8,569 nucleotides of DNA, from the NCBI GenBank assembly GCA_025937955.1, contig JAICQI010000211.1:1-8569 (forward strand), given 5' to 3'. Origin of the DNA: Pyrinomonadaceae bacterium (GTDB lineage Bacteria > Acidobacteriota > Blastocatellia > Pyrinomonadales > Pyrinomonadaceae). Position numbers and translations under genes: made by a program. Shown here in pieces: positions 1-5,955 of the stretch. The notes under the pieces are model-generated. The model was not told the origin of the DNA and did not search any database. It saw nothing but the letters and a program-made list of their open reading frames with translations. The stretch's first letter is position 1, and the number at the start of each line of letters is the position of its first letter.

Positions 1-255
1 CAACCGGCTACTGGAATAGTCGAAAGGCTATATCTGGACGCGCAAACGTACCTTCCCGTGCGCAGCAATACGGTGATGAAGATAGGCACGATGTCTGATG
101 CGGTTGAGATGTATTTCGACGATTGGAAGGAAGTTGACGGCGTCAAATACCCTTTCTTTGTCAGCCAAAAGTTTCCCCGGCTAACGCTGTCCTACACCGT
201 CAAGGAGATCCGCCACAACATCCCGATCGACGCCCGCGTGTTCTCGGCGCGTTAG
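1..255 (+). CDS. 3' end of a LolA-like / outer-membrane lipoprotein-sorting type protein (5' end outside window)
   Basis: The reading frame is open from the first base and ends at TAG 253-255, so 84 C-terminal residues are visible and the true start lies upstream; the GTG at 58 is internal. The visible part reads as alternating beta strands: a 'LYLDAQTYLPVR' strand, then 'YFDDWKEVDGVKYPFFV', then a strand ending 'HNIPIDARVF'. This pattern (a 'YLD..T.LPVR' strand, a 'D(Y/W)(R/K)EVDGVK.PF' strand, and an ending like 'NVPID...F') is what I know from the C-terminal halves of periplasmic LolA-fold proteins annotated as outer-membrane lipoprotein-sorting proteins, often in Acidobacteriota. Some of those are fused to other domains such as cytochrome c or peptidase units. 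The family is therefore a pattern-based inference and the full domain make-up cannot be seen. The gene is convergent with dnaB and is the only one on this strand, so it belongs to a separate transcription unit. Confidence 0.7.
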   Translation, partial: QPATGIVERLYLDAQTYLPVRSNTVMKIGTMSDAVEMYFDDWKEVDGVKYPFFVSQKFPRLTLSYTVKEIRHNIPIDARVFSAR

Positions 256-657
256 CTGTAGGTTCGCGCGGGACCGATTCCTTCCAGGGCCCGGCTATTA
301 GTCAGTTGTCGTTCGCCGACGAAGCCATGACTCAGCACGACCATAACGTCTACTTGCAGCATGTGACTCCAGCCTCGTGACCCGCAGAAAACGTGGCGCC
401 AGAAAAAAGTTGCGACGATTGTCCACCGGCCCGAGGAGACCTGGAGCAGCTCGGTGTGTATTTGGAACGGCGCGGTGGGATGCACTCATCGACCTATGGA
501 CACTATCAGAGGGCAGAAGTGATCGTCTTGAGCGTGCAGGCATCTGAGGCTCAGGATGACTTCATTATTAGCGTTTACATGGTCTATGTCCCATAGCGCG
601 TGCGATCGATCCGGAGTGAGATGCCGGCTCAGCCGCGAGAAAACCACGGAGGCAGAA
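256..657. other. Gene-free convergent spacer between the LolA-like gene and dnaB
   Basis: About 400 bases separate the two convergent stop codons. Short open frames exist on both strands, but none has a recognisable domain, a convincing ribosome-binding site or family-like composition, so I regard them as chance. The only structure I noted is a short imperfect palindrome at about 542-558 (CATCTGAG against CTCAGGATG) without a T-tract. No clear intrinsic terminator is visible for either gene, although one would be expected between convergent units; Rho-dependent termination is possible. Confidence 0.5.
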
Positions 658-2034
658 CTACTCGCGATACAGGTTGTCGAAGCGCATGCTGGACGGCGTG
701 AAGCGTAGGTCGACTGTGCCGGTTGGGCCATTGCGCTGCTTGGCGATGATCAGTTCGGCGATGTTCTTGCGATCTTCGGGCATGGCCTCGCGTTCTTCGG
801 GTGACTTGTATTGCTCCTCGCGGAAGATGAAGGCGACCACGTCCGCGTCCTGTTCCAGCGCACCGGATTCACGCAGGTCTGCCAGTTGTGGACGGTGATC
901 GGAACGCGACTCTGGCGCGCGTGAGAGCTGCGACAAAGCGACCAGCGGTACGTTCATCTCCTTCGCCAGTCCTTTCAACTCGCGCGAGATCTGCGACACT
1001 TCCTGCTGGCGCGACTCAACCCGCTTCGACGACCCCGACATCAATTGCAGGTAGTCAACAATAATCAAATCTAACTTTTTCTGTTCCGCAGCCAGGCGCC
1101 GGGCTTTGGCGCGCATCTCCAGCACACTCAAGCCGGGCGTGTCGTCGAGAAAGATCTTCGTGTCGGCGAGAACTCCGAGCGACTTCGCGATCTGCGCCCA
1201 CTCCAGCCGCGAAAGAAAGCCGTTACGAAAACGCTGCGCATCGATGTTGCCCTGCGAACACAGCATACGCATCACCAGTGACTCTTTCGACATTTCGAGT
1301 GAAAACACGCCGACTACCGCGCCGGACAGAATCGCAGCGTTCTCCGCGAGCATCAACGCGAAACTCGTTTTGCCCATTGAAGGCCGCGCGGCAAGAATGA
1401 TCAAATCTGAGTTCTGCAAACCGGATGTCATCTTGTCGAGATCGGCGAAACCAGTTGTCAATCCGGTCAGGACAGCCGCGCGGCCTTCCATCTCCTGGAC
1501 CTTCTCGAGCAGTTGTTCCGCGATCGGTTTGACGTGTACGAAGCCTTGTCGGATGCGTTCGTCCGCGAGCTGAAAGATCGCCTGCTCGGCGTGATCAAGA
1601 ATGATTTCGGGTTCGTCTTCTTCGGCGAGTGCTTCCTGGCTGATCTTGTTTGAAGTCTTGACGAGCTGGCGCAACATCGACTTGCCGCGCACGACCTTTG
1701 CGTAGTGAGCGATGTTGGTCGAGTGAGGTAAGCCGTACGTCAGGTTAGTGATAAAACTGATGCCACCGACGGCTTCCAGCGCGTTCTCTTTTTTGAGCTC
1801 CTCGCCAATCAGGATCGGATTGATCTCGGCGCCACGCTCGAAGAGCATGATCATCGCGACGAAGATGCGACGATGCGACGGAACATAAAAGTCTTCCGGG
1901 CGGAGCTGTTCGATCGCCTGGCTGATTAAGCCGTTGTCGAGCAGGATGGCGCCGAGTATGGCGCGTTCTGCTTCGGAACTGTTGGGGAGAGCACGCTCGA
2001 AGGGTTGATCGCGAATGAATTCAGGAGTTGCCAT
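658..2034 (-). CDS. dnaB: Replicative DNA helicase DnaB
   Basis: This is the hexameric replicative helicase that unwinds DNA ahead of the replisome by ATP hydrolysis and recruits primase. With the chosen start it has 458 residues, normal for the family. The N-terminal domain begins 'PNSSEAERAILGAILLDN' (about residues 17-34), typical of DnaB. The RecA-like C-terminal domain shows Walker A 'ARPSMGKTSF' (216-225), 'FSLEMS' (244-249), Walker B 'LIIVDYLQLM' (323-332), 'LSQLSR' (367-372), 'RESGALEQDAD' (388-398) and the arginine-finger region 'AKQRNGPTGTVDLRF' (431-445). No intein interrupts these motifs. The frame also allows an ATG at 2109, adding 25 residues. I chose ATG 2034 because the extension does not resemble DnaB and is encoded over a stem-loop (2077-2106); neither start has a strong Shine-Dalgarno sequence. 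It lies downstream of rplI in the usual rpsF-rpsR-rplI-dnaB order and ends the cluster. Confidence 0.97.
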   Translation of the reverse strand: MATPEFIRDQPFERALPNSSEAERAILGAILLDNGLISQAIEQLRPEDFYVPSHRRIFVAMIMLFERGAEINPILIGEELKKENALEAVGGISFITNLTYGLPHSTNIAHYAKVVRGKSMLRQLVKTSNKISQEALAEEDEPEIILDHAEQAIFQLADERIRQGFVHVKPIAEQLLEKVQEMEGRAAVLTGLTTGFADLDKMTSGLQNSDLIILAARPSMGKTSFALMLAENAAILSGAVVGVFSLEMSKESLVMRMLCSQGNIDAQRFRNGFLSRLEWAQIAKSLGVLADTKIFLDDTPGLSVLEMRAKARRLAAEQKKLDLIIVDYLQLMSGSSKRVESRQQEVSQISRELKGLAKEMNVPLVALSQLSRAPESRSDHRPQLADLRESGALEQDADVVAFIFREEQYKSPEEREAMPEDRKNIAELIIAKQRNGPTGTVDLRFTPSSMRFDNLYRE

Positions 2035-2076
2035 TAATTGATTATGACGTGTGGATTTTCGGCTGAACAGACTTAA

Positions 2077-2106
2077 GCGCCGCAAGTTTACGAGAACCTG
2101 CGGCGC
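2077..2106 (-). promoter_or_regulatory. Stem-loop in the rplI-dnaB spacer (dnaB leader)
   Basis: GCGCCGCA (2077-2084) pairs perfectly with TGCGGCGC (2099-2106). After one mismatch there is a further G-C pair, closing a 10-base loop. On the transcribed minus strand the hairpin begins about 30 bases after the rplI stop and ends about 42 bases before the preferred dnaB ATG. No U-tract follows it, so it does not look like a standard terminator. It could be an RNase processing site, an mRNA-stabilising element or a partial attenuator; which one is unknown. Confidence 0.6.
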
Positions 2107-2136
2107 CATACTATACGTTACGCTGTTTTATCTCTC

Positions 2137-2679
2137 TTACTCTGCGGCCGACTCTTCTTCGTTGGCCTGCGCCTGCTTCGCGAGCTCGGCTTCCTGCTCC
2201 GGCGTCAGGTGACCAACGATAACCTCACCTTCAGGGGCCACTCTCACCTTCAGATCAATCGTGACTTCCCGGTGCAACCTGACCGGCACGGTATACTCAC
2301 CGACCCGCTTCAAAGGCTCTCGCAAGTGAATGCGATGACGATCGATCTCGTAGCCACGCTCCTGCAAAGCCTCGGCAACGTCCATCGACGTCACACTGCC
2401 ATACAGGGCGCCCTGCTCGCCGGCTTTCCGCTTGAACTCGAGCTGGAGCGCACCCATCTGTTGCGCCTGGCCTTCAGCCGTAGCGCGTTCCTTCGCTTCC
2501 TTCTTCAGCAGCGCCGCTCGCTCAGCTTCAATTCCCTTGACGTTGCCGGCAGTCGCTTCGACCGCGAGATTGCGCGGCAGCAAATAGTTGCGCGCATAAC
2601 CGGCCCTGACTCTCACAATCTCGCCGCGCGCACCGAGATCATCTACATCTTCGCGCAAAAGTACTTTCGTGTGTGCCAT
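2137..2679 (-). CDS. rplI: 50S ribosomal protein bL9
   Basis: bL9 binds 23S rRNA at the base of the L1 stalk and reaches out from the ribosome, helping limit frame slippage. The N-terminal rRNA-binding domain contains the family signature 'GARGEIVRVRAGYARNYLLP' (residues 16-35). A charged connecting helix rich in K, E and A follows (about 50-85), then the C-terminal domain with 'GALYGSVTSMDVAEAL' (90-105). At 180 residues it is about 30 longer than the common 148-150; the excess is an acidic, alanine-rich tail after about residue 152 ending 'NEEESAAE'. The ATG at 2679 is preceded by AAGGGAGAAG at good spacing. It begins 12 bases after rpsR, so the two are almost certainly cotranscribed and dnaB follows. 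Confidence 0.97.
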   Translation of the reverse strand: MAHTKVLLREDVDDLGARGEIVRVRAGYARNYLLPRNLAVEATAGNVKGIEAERAALLKKEAKERATAEGQAQQMGALQLEFKRKAGEQGALYGSVTSMDVAEALQERGYEIDRHRIHLREPLKRVGEYTVPVRLHREVTIDLKVRVAPEGEVIVGHLTPEQEAELAKQAQANEEESAAE

Positions 2680-2691
2680 GTTTCTTCTCCC

Positions 2692-2997
2692 TTAATCTGT
2701 GGTGTACGGCAGCAGCGCGATGTTGCGGGCACGCTTGATCGCTTCCGCCAGCATGCGTTGATGCGTCGCACAATTACCGGAGATTCGTCGCGGCAGGATT
2801 TTGCCTCTTTCAGGCAGGTAGTTCTGCAACAGCCTGACGTCTTTGAAATCGATAAGGTCTACTTTGTCGATACAGAAGCGACAAACGCGTCGCCGGTGCA
2901 TACGCCGTCCACCGCCGCGTCCGCCCATTGGGCGTCTATCGCCATCATCGTCGGAATCGTAGCCACCGCGCTGGCGGTCTTCATAATTGGTTGACAT
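2692..2997 (-). CDS. rpsR: 30S ribosomal protein bS18, zinc-binding form
   Basis: bS18 sits on the platform of the small subunit and pairs with bS6. The conserved core runs from 'RRRVCRFCIDKVDLIDFKDV' (residues 35-54) through 'LPERGKILPRRISGNCATHQR' to the usual ending 'IKRARNIALLPY'. Cys39, Cys42, Cys76 and His79 form a C-x2-C plus C-x2-H set, as expected for the zinc-containing ('C+') type; zinc binding itself is inferred. The protein has 101 residues because the first 35 or so form a low-complexity arginine-, glycine- and aspartate-rich extension (a D-S-D-D-D-G-D run, then G-G-R-G-G-G-R-R). The ATG at 2997 has AGAGGA upstream. It lies 29 bases after rpsF and 12 before rplI. No ssb or priB gene separates it from rpsF, unlike in Firmicutes or enterobacteria. 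Confidence 0.97.
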   Translation of the reverse strand: MSTNYEDRQRGGYDSDDDGDRRPMGGRGGGRRMHRRRVCRFCIDKVDLIDFKDVRLLQNYLPERGKILPRRISGNCATHQRMLAEAIKRARNIALLPYTTD

Positions 2998-3026
2998 AAA
3001 TTATCCTCTTAACTCTTGATACAAAA

Positions 3027-3443
3027 CTATTCGGCTGCGTCCGCGAACTCCATCGCAGCGCCGCGACGCTGATGCCCGCCGCCGCCCTGGCTCGGGCGTT
3101 TCGCGGCCTTGCGAGCACGACGCTCTTTCAACTTGTCTGCGCGCCTGCGATCTTCGTCAACTCGCACGGTGATGTAGCGCAGTACGCGATCGTTAACACG
3201 CATGCGGCGTTCGAGCTCGGCAATCTCACGGCCCGATCCTTCGATTTCAAGCAGCACAAAAGTGCCGTCTTTGTGGTGCAGGATTTCATAGGCCAGCTGG
3301 CGCTTGCCCATCGTCTCAGCCTTGGTCACCACGCCGCCCTGATCGGTCACGATCTGCGTGAAGTTCTCGGTGAGTTTCGACACTTCATCGTCGGCCGTTG
3401 GGTCTACTATGAAGACCACTTCGTACTGTCTCTTTGTTTCCAA
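3027..3443 (-). CDS. rpsF: 30S ribosomal protein bS6
   Basis: bS6 binds 16S rRNA on the platform together with bS18. The core matches the family: 'YEVVFIVDP' first strand, a helix with 'VSKLTENFTQIV', 'GKRQLAYEI' and 'DGTFVLLEIEG', then 'ELERRMRVNDRVLRYITVRVDED'. A basic tail of about 35 residues follows (KERRARKAAKRP, then a Gly-rich stretch with GHQRRG), as in long bS6 forms. The start codon is TTG. Two TTG codons lie two codons apart, at 3449 and 3443. GGAGGG ends one base before the first but seven bases before the second, so I chose TTG 3443, giving 138 residues beginning METKRQYE. It follows pth by 30 bases and heads the ribosomal block rpsF-rpsR-rplI. Confidence 0.95.
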   Translation of the reverse strand: METKRQYEVVFIVDPTADDEVSKLTENFTQIVTDQGGVVTKAETMGKRQLAYEILHHKDGTFVLLEIEGSGREIAELERRMRVNDRVLRYITVRVDEDRRRADKLKERRARKAAKRPSQGGGGHQRRGAAMEFADAAE

Positions 3444-3450
3444 AATCAAA

Positions 3451-3456
3451 CCCTCC
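3451..3456 (-). promoter_or_regulatory. Ribosome-binding site of rpsF
   Basis: GGAGGG on the minus strand is a near-perfect Shine-Dalgarno sequence. The spacer to TTG 3443 is 7 bases, against only 1 base to TTG 3449, and this decides the start of bS6. Confidence 0.8.
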
Positions 3457-3473
3457 AGTCAGGTCACTACTGC

Positions 3474-4034
3474 TCAATTAAACTCACTCATTGCTTTCAA
3501 AGCGCCGTCCCTGATGATCGTTCGTATCGCTTTCGCGCTCTGGTCCAATACTTCTGCTACTACTGCTCGCTCACTCTTTGAAAACGTGTCGAGCACAAAA
3601 CGTTTCGAATCGGAGATCGGATGATCGGGCTGAATCCCGATCCGCAATCTCACAAAGTCGTTAGTTCCCAGCGACGCGATGATCGACTTGAGCCCATTGT
3701 GCCCGCCGGCCGAGCCACGCTCGCGGACGCGAATCTTTCCGAAGGGCAAAGCGAGGTCGTCGGAAATAACCACTAACTCCTTTAACGGCGACTCGCTCTC
3801 GATCTTTGCCAGCAGACATGAAACCGCGTGTCCACTCAGATTCATGAACGTTTGCGGCTTCGCGAGCTTCGTCCGCACGCCTTCGATCTCACCTCGTCCA
3901 ACCAGCGAACTGCATTCGCGCCGTCCAACAGCGAACCCTGCATCGTGGGCCAACTTGTCAATCAACATGAATCCCAGATTATGTCGCGTCCACTCGTACT
4001 CTTTTCCGGGATTGCCTAATCCAACTATCAACAT
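3474..4034 (-). CDS. pth: Peptidyl-tRNA hydrolase
   Basis: Pth cleaves the ester bond of peptidyl-tRNAs that drop off the ribosome, recycling tRNA in the cytoplasm. At 186 residues it has the normal bacterial length. The active-site set is complete: Asn8 in 'VGLGNPG', the catalytic His18 in 'TRHNLGF', Asn66 in 'KPQTFMNLSG', Asp92 in 'VISDDLALPFG' and Asn113 in 'GSAGGHNGLKSI', with the following 'FVRLRIGI' strand intact. The ATG at 4034 is the only sensible start, because the protein begins directly with 'LIVGLGNPG'. No Shine-Dalgarno sequence precedes it. Instead the upstream 87 bases are an inverted heptamer array whose base includes the first two bases of the start codon. It lies between rplY and rpsF, a common neighbourhood for pth, and probably shares their transcript. 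Confidence 0.97.
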   Translation of the reverse strand: MLIVGLGNPGKEYEWTRHNLGFMLIDKLAHDAGFAVGRRECSSLVGRGEIEGVRTKLAKPQTFMNLSGHAVSCLLAKIESESPLKELVVISDDLALPFGKIRVRERGSAGGHNGLKSIIASLGTNDFVRLRIGIQPDHPISDSKRFVLDTFSKSERAVVAEVLDQSAKAIRTIIRDGALKAMSEFN

Positions 4035-4121
4035 TTTGGTCTTGGGTTCTAGGTCTTTGGCCTTGGGTCTTGGGTCTTAGGCAAAGACCGAAGTCCAAAG
4101 ACCAAAGTCCAAGACCAAAAT
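4035..4121. repeat. Inverted array of heptamer repeats filling the rplY-pth spacer
   Basis: From 4038 the plus strand reads as consecutive seven-base units of the form GGTCTTN: GGTCTTG, GGTTCTA, GGTCTTT, GGCCTTG, GGTCTTG, GGTCTTA (to 4079). The sequence then switches to the inverse unit: AAAGACC, GAAGTCC, AAAGACC, AAAGTCC and a six-base AAGACC (4083-4116). The halves fold together: 4033-4045 pairs perfectly with 4109-4121 (13 bp), 4052-4060 with 4095-4103 (9 bp) and 4066-4071 with 4084-4089 (6 bp). The array fills the whole spacer and touches both genes. It resembles in style the short tandem heptamer repeats (STRR) known from cyanobacteria; a family relationship is not claimed. No U-tract follows, so it is not a standard terminator. 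Confidence 0.85.
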
Positions 4122-4790
4122 CTACTCGCCTTCCTCGCCTTCTTCTTCCTTCTTACCCTTGCCGATTACTTCAGGCTCGACAGGCTCTTCACCTTCAGTC
4201 ACCGCCGGCGCCTCGACCTCTTCCTTCACGATACCGACAGTGGCAATCACCTGTTCGGGATCCGTCAAAATCTCAACCTTGTCGCTCACCGGAATATCAG
4301 AAGCGTGCAGAACATCGTGTACATCAAGATTGGAAACATCAACTTCCAACGTGTCAGGAATCTCGCGCGGCTCGCAACGAATCTCGATTTCGCGAATGAT
4401 TTGTTCCAACACGCCCTGCTTCTCTTTAACGCCGAACGGCTCACCCACCAGGTGAAGCGGCACCGTCACTTCGATCTTCTGTCCCTTGACCAGCCGCGTC
4501 AGATCGGCGTGAATCAATCGACCTTTAACCGGATCGATCTGCCGATCGTGAAACATCACCTCGCTTGCGCCTACACCCTCAACTTCGATCGTAAAGATCG
4601 TGTTGCGTCCAGCTTCGGAGCGCAGGATTGCAGCCAAATCACGGAGCGGAGCGACGGCGGCAACAGTCTCTGCGCCACCGCCATAAACTGTTATCGGCAC
4701 CATGCCGTCACGCCGCACGCGCCGCGCATCGTTTTTGCCGCGACCATCACGCACTTTTGCCTGGACCCTGTAATCTTTTTTCTCCGCCAT
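4122..4790 (-). CDS. rplY: 50S ribosomal protein bL25, long Ctc/TL5 form
   Basis: bL25 binds loop E of 5S rRNA in the large subunit. The N-terminal 5S-binding domain covers about residues 6-96 ('RRVRRDGMVPITVYGGG', 'RNTIFTIEV', 'DRQIDPVKGRLIHADL'). A second beta domain of the Ctc/TL5 type follows (about 100-188: 'IEVTVPLHLVGEPFGVKEKQGVLEQI', 'DTLEVDVSNLDVHDVLHASDI'). Residues 190-222 are a highly acidic glutamate-rich tail ending K-K-E-E-E-G-E-E-G-E. The total of 222 residues suits the long form. The ATG at 4790 has AAGGAGA upstream at good spacing. It lies downstream of prs, its classical neighbour, across a 94-base spacer containing hairpins, and upstream of pth. Confidence 0.95.
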   Translation of the reverse strand: MAEKKDYRVQAKVRDGRGKNDARRVRRDGMVPITVYGGGAETVAAVAPLRDLAAILRSEAGRNTIFTIEVEGVGASEVMFHDRQIDPVKGRLIHADLTRLVKGQKIEVTVPLHLVGEPFGVKEKQGVLEQIIREIEIRCEPREIPDTLEVDVSNLDVHDVLHASDIPVSDKVEILTDPEQVIATVGIVKEEVEAPAVTEGEEPVEPEVIGKGKKEEEGEEGE

Positions 4791-4810
4791 GTTTTCTCCT
4801 TACAAACTTT

Positions 4811-4870
4811 CAGCGACCCGGGCCGACATCACTGTGGCCCAGGTCGCTGATGGTCTTCTTTAGCCATCAG
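4811..4870 (-). promoter_or_regulatory. Two overlapping hairpins in the rplY leader (prs-rplY spacer)
   Basis: Hairpin A pairs CTGATGG (4847-4853) with CCATCAG (4864-4870) around a 10-base loop. Hairpin B pairs 4811-4824 with 4836-4849, 13 of 14 positions, around an 11-base loop. The CAG at 4847-4849 is needed by both, so the full helices compete. On the minus strand hairpin A forms first, just after the prs stop, and B ends about 20 bases before the rplY start. The sequence after B is AAAGTTTG and then the ribosome-binding site, with no U-tract, so a leader or processing role fits better than termination. Confidence 0.65.
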
Positions 4871-4884
4871 GTGTTTGCCCTTCG

Positions 4885-5832
4885 CTATACGAAGAGCGAG
4901 GAAACCGAAGTCTCCTCGTGGATCGACTTGATCGCTTTCGCCAGAAGCGGCGCGATACTTAGTACTACAATCTTTTCAAGCTCGCACGCGTGATCGCGCA
5001 AGGGAAGAGTATTCGTAACTATTATCTTCTCAATATCTGACTCACGCAGCAGTTCGACTGCTTTACCGGAAAACACCGGATGCGTGAAGCACGCGTGTAT
5101 TCGCTCGGCGCCAGCGTCTTTTAACGCGCGCGCAACTTTTGTCAACGACCCGCCCGTGTCGCACATGTCGTCGACAATCAAACAACTGCGGCCACGAACG
5201 TCGCCAACCACGTTCATAACCTCGGCCACGTTGGCCTTCTCGCGACGTTTGTCGCAAAGAGCAAGTTCAGCGTCGAGCCGTTTGGCGTAAGCTCGCGCGC
5301 GCTCGGCGCCGCCGGTGTCCGGAGCCACGACCGTCAAATTCGGCAACGGGTGCTCCTGATAGTAGCCGATAAAAACCGGTGCAGCATACAAGTGGTCCAC
5401 CGGAATATCAAAGAAGCCCTGGATCTGTGCGGCGTGCAGGTCCATCGTCAACAAGCGATGCGTACCCGCAATCGTAATCAGATTGGCTACAAGCTTCGCC
5501 GAGATGGGAACGCGCGGCCGATCCTTCTTATCCGAACGTCCATAACCGTAGTACGGAATCACGGCCGTGATGCGCTCGGCTGACGACCGACGAAATGCGT
5601 CGATCATGACCAGCAGCTCCATCAGATTCGCATCAGTCGGAGGGCAAGTCGGTTGCACGATGAAGACGTCGCCGCCGCGAACGTTCTCATCGATTTGAAA
5701 GTTGAACTCGCCGTCAGAGAAGCGCTCCGCGTACGCTTTCCCCATGTCACAACTCAGTTGGCGACAAATCTCTCCCGCCAACTGGGGATTCGCATTACCG
5801 CAAAAGACCTTGATACCGCCGGTTGTGCCCAT
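4885..5832 (-). CDS. prs: Ribose-phosphate pyrophosphokinase (PRPP synthetase)
   Basis: This enzyme transfers pyrophosphate from ATP to ribose 5-phosphate, giving PRPP for purine, pyrimidine, histidine, tryptophan and NAD synthesis. Its 315 residues match the class I bacterial enzyme. Visible motifs are 'RFSDGE' (37-42), 'ENVRGGDVFIVQ' (49-60), the ATP-loop region 'PYYGYGRSDKKDRPRVPISAK' (93-113), catalytic His133 in 'DLHAAQIQGFFDIPVDHLYA', 'PDTGGAERAR' (171-180), the flexible loop 'DKRREKANVAEVMN' (194-207) and the PRPP-binding loop 'VDDMCDTGGSL' (220-230). The usual 'DT.GT' reads D-T-G-G-S, and the common Gln of 'ARQD' is Ser ('GRSD'); both look like lineage variants rather than damage. The ATG at 5832 is the only sensible start, with GAAGAG only 2 bases upstream, so initiation may be weak. 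It begins 20 bases after the tRNA-Gln CCA end. Confidence 0.97.
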   Translation of the reverse strand: MGTTGGIKVFCGNANPQLAGEICRQLSCDMGKAYAERFSDGEFNFQIDENVRGGDVFIVQPTCPPTDANLMELLVMIDAFRRSSAERITAVIPYYGYGRSDKKDRPRVPISAKLVANLITIAGTHRLLTMDLHAAQIQGFFDIPVDHLYAAPVFIGYYQEHPLPNLTVVAPDTGGAERARAYAKRLDAELALCDKRREKANVAEVMNVVGDVRGRSCLIVDDMCDTGGSLTKVARALKDAGAERIHACFTHPVFSGKAVELLRESDIEKIIVTNTLPLRDHACELEKIVVLSIAPLLAKAIKSIHEETSVSSLFV

Positions 5833-5852
5833 AGCTCTTCAGAGTGAAAGAT

Positions 5853-5927
5853 TGGCTGGGGCGGGTGGATTCGAACCAACGAATGCCGGTTCCAAAGACC
5901 GGTGCCTTACCACTTGGCTACGCCCCA
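5853..5927 (-). tRNA. tRNA-Gln (anticodon UUG), CCA encoded
   Basis: The 75 bases fold as a full cloverleaf. The acceptor stem is TGGGGCG against CGCCCCA (7 perfect pairs), then discriminator G and an encoded CCA. The D-arm is GCC..GGC, the anticodon stem CCGGT against ACCGG with loop CTTTGGA (anticodon TTG, reading CAA and by wobble CAG), the variable region CATTC, and the T-loop TTCGAAT. The T-stem GTTGG against CCACC contains one T-C mismatch at position 50-64; the other four pairs are intact. The gene lies 28 bases after the ispE stop and 20 before the prs start on the same strand, so it is probably cut out of a longer transcript by RNase P and 3' processing. No clear own promoter is seen. 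Confidence 0.95.
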
Positions 5928-5955
5928 GTGCTATCCGTTTATCTGTTTGCAGTTT

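Noticed and set aside
252..731. Several overlapping open frames of 67-81 codons on both strands in the LolA-dnaB spacer
   Set aside because: They overlap each other in different frames, lack ribosome-binding sites and show no domain-like sequence; some run into the dnaB 3' end. Best explained as chance frames in GC-rich DNA.
1106..1573. 155-codon plus-strand frame opposite dnaB
   Set aside because: Antisense to the conserved DnaB motor domain, Ser/Arg-rich and without a recognisable domain; a shadow frame.
658..2109. Intein or insertion within dnaB
   Set aside because: dnaB is a frequent intein host, but all motor motifs follow at normal spacing and the length is standard.
2209..2994. Long plus-strand open frame (261 codons) opposite rplI and rpsR
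   Set aside because: It lies wholly antisense to two unmistakable ribosomal protein genes and its product has no family-like features. It is a shadow of their codon usage.
3444..3473. Possible S6:S18-binding leader upstream of rpsF
   Set aside because: The known bS6:bS18 leader motif needs a stem with a CCG-containing bulge. The 30-base pth-rpsF gap is too short and shows no such structure.
4811..4849. Hairpin upstream of rplY as an intrinsic terminator for prs
   Set aside because: On the transcribed strand the stem is followed by AAAGTTTG and then a ribosome-binding site, without a U-tract.
5890..5906. GGTCTTTGG within the tRNA-Gln anticodon arm is identical to part of the heptamer repeats at 4052-4060
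   Set aside because: A nine-base match is explained by the anticodon loop (CTTTGGA) and stem; there is no wider similarity, so a common origin is not supported.
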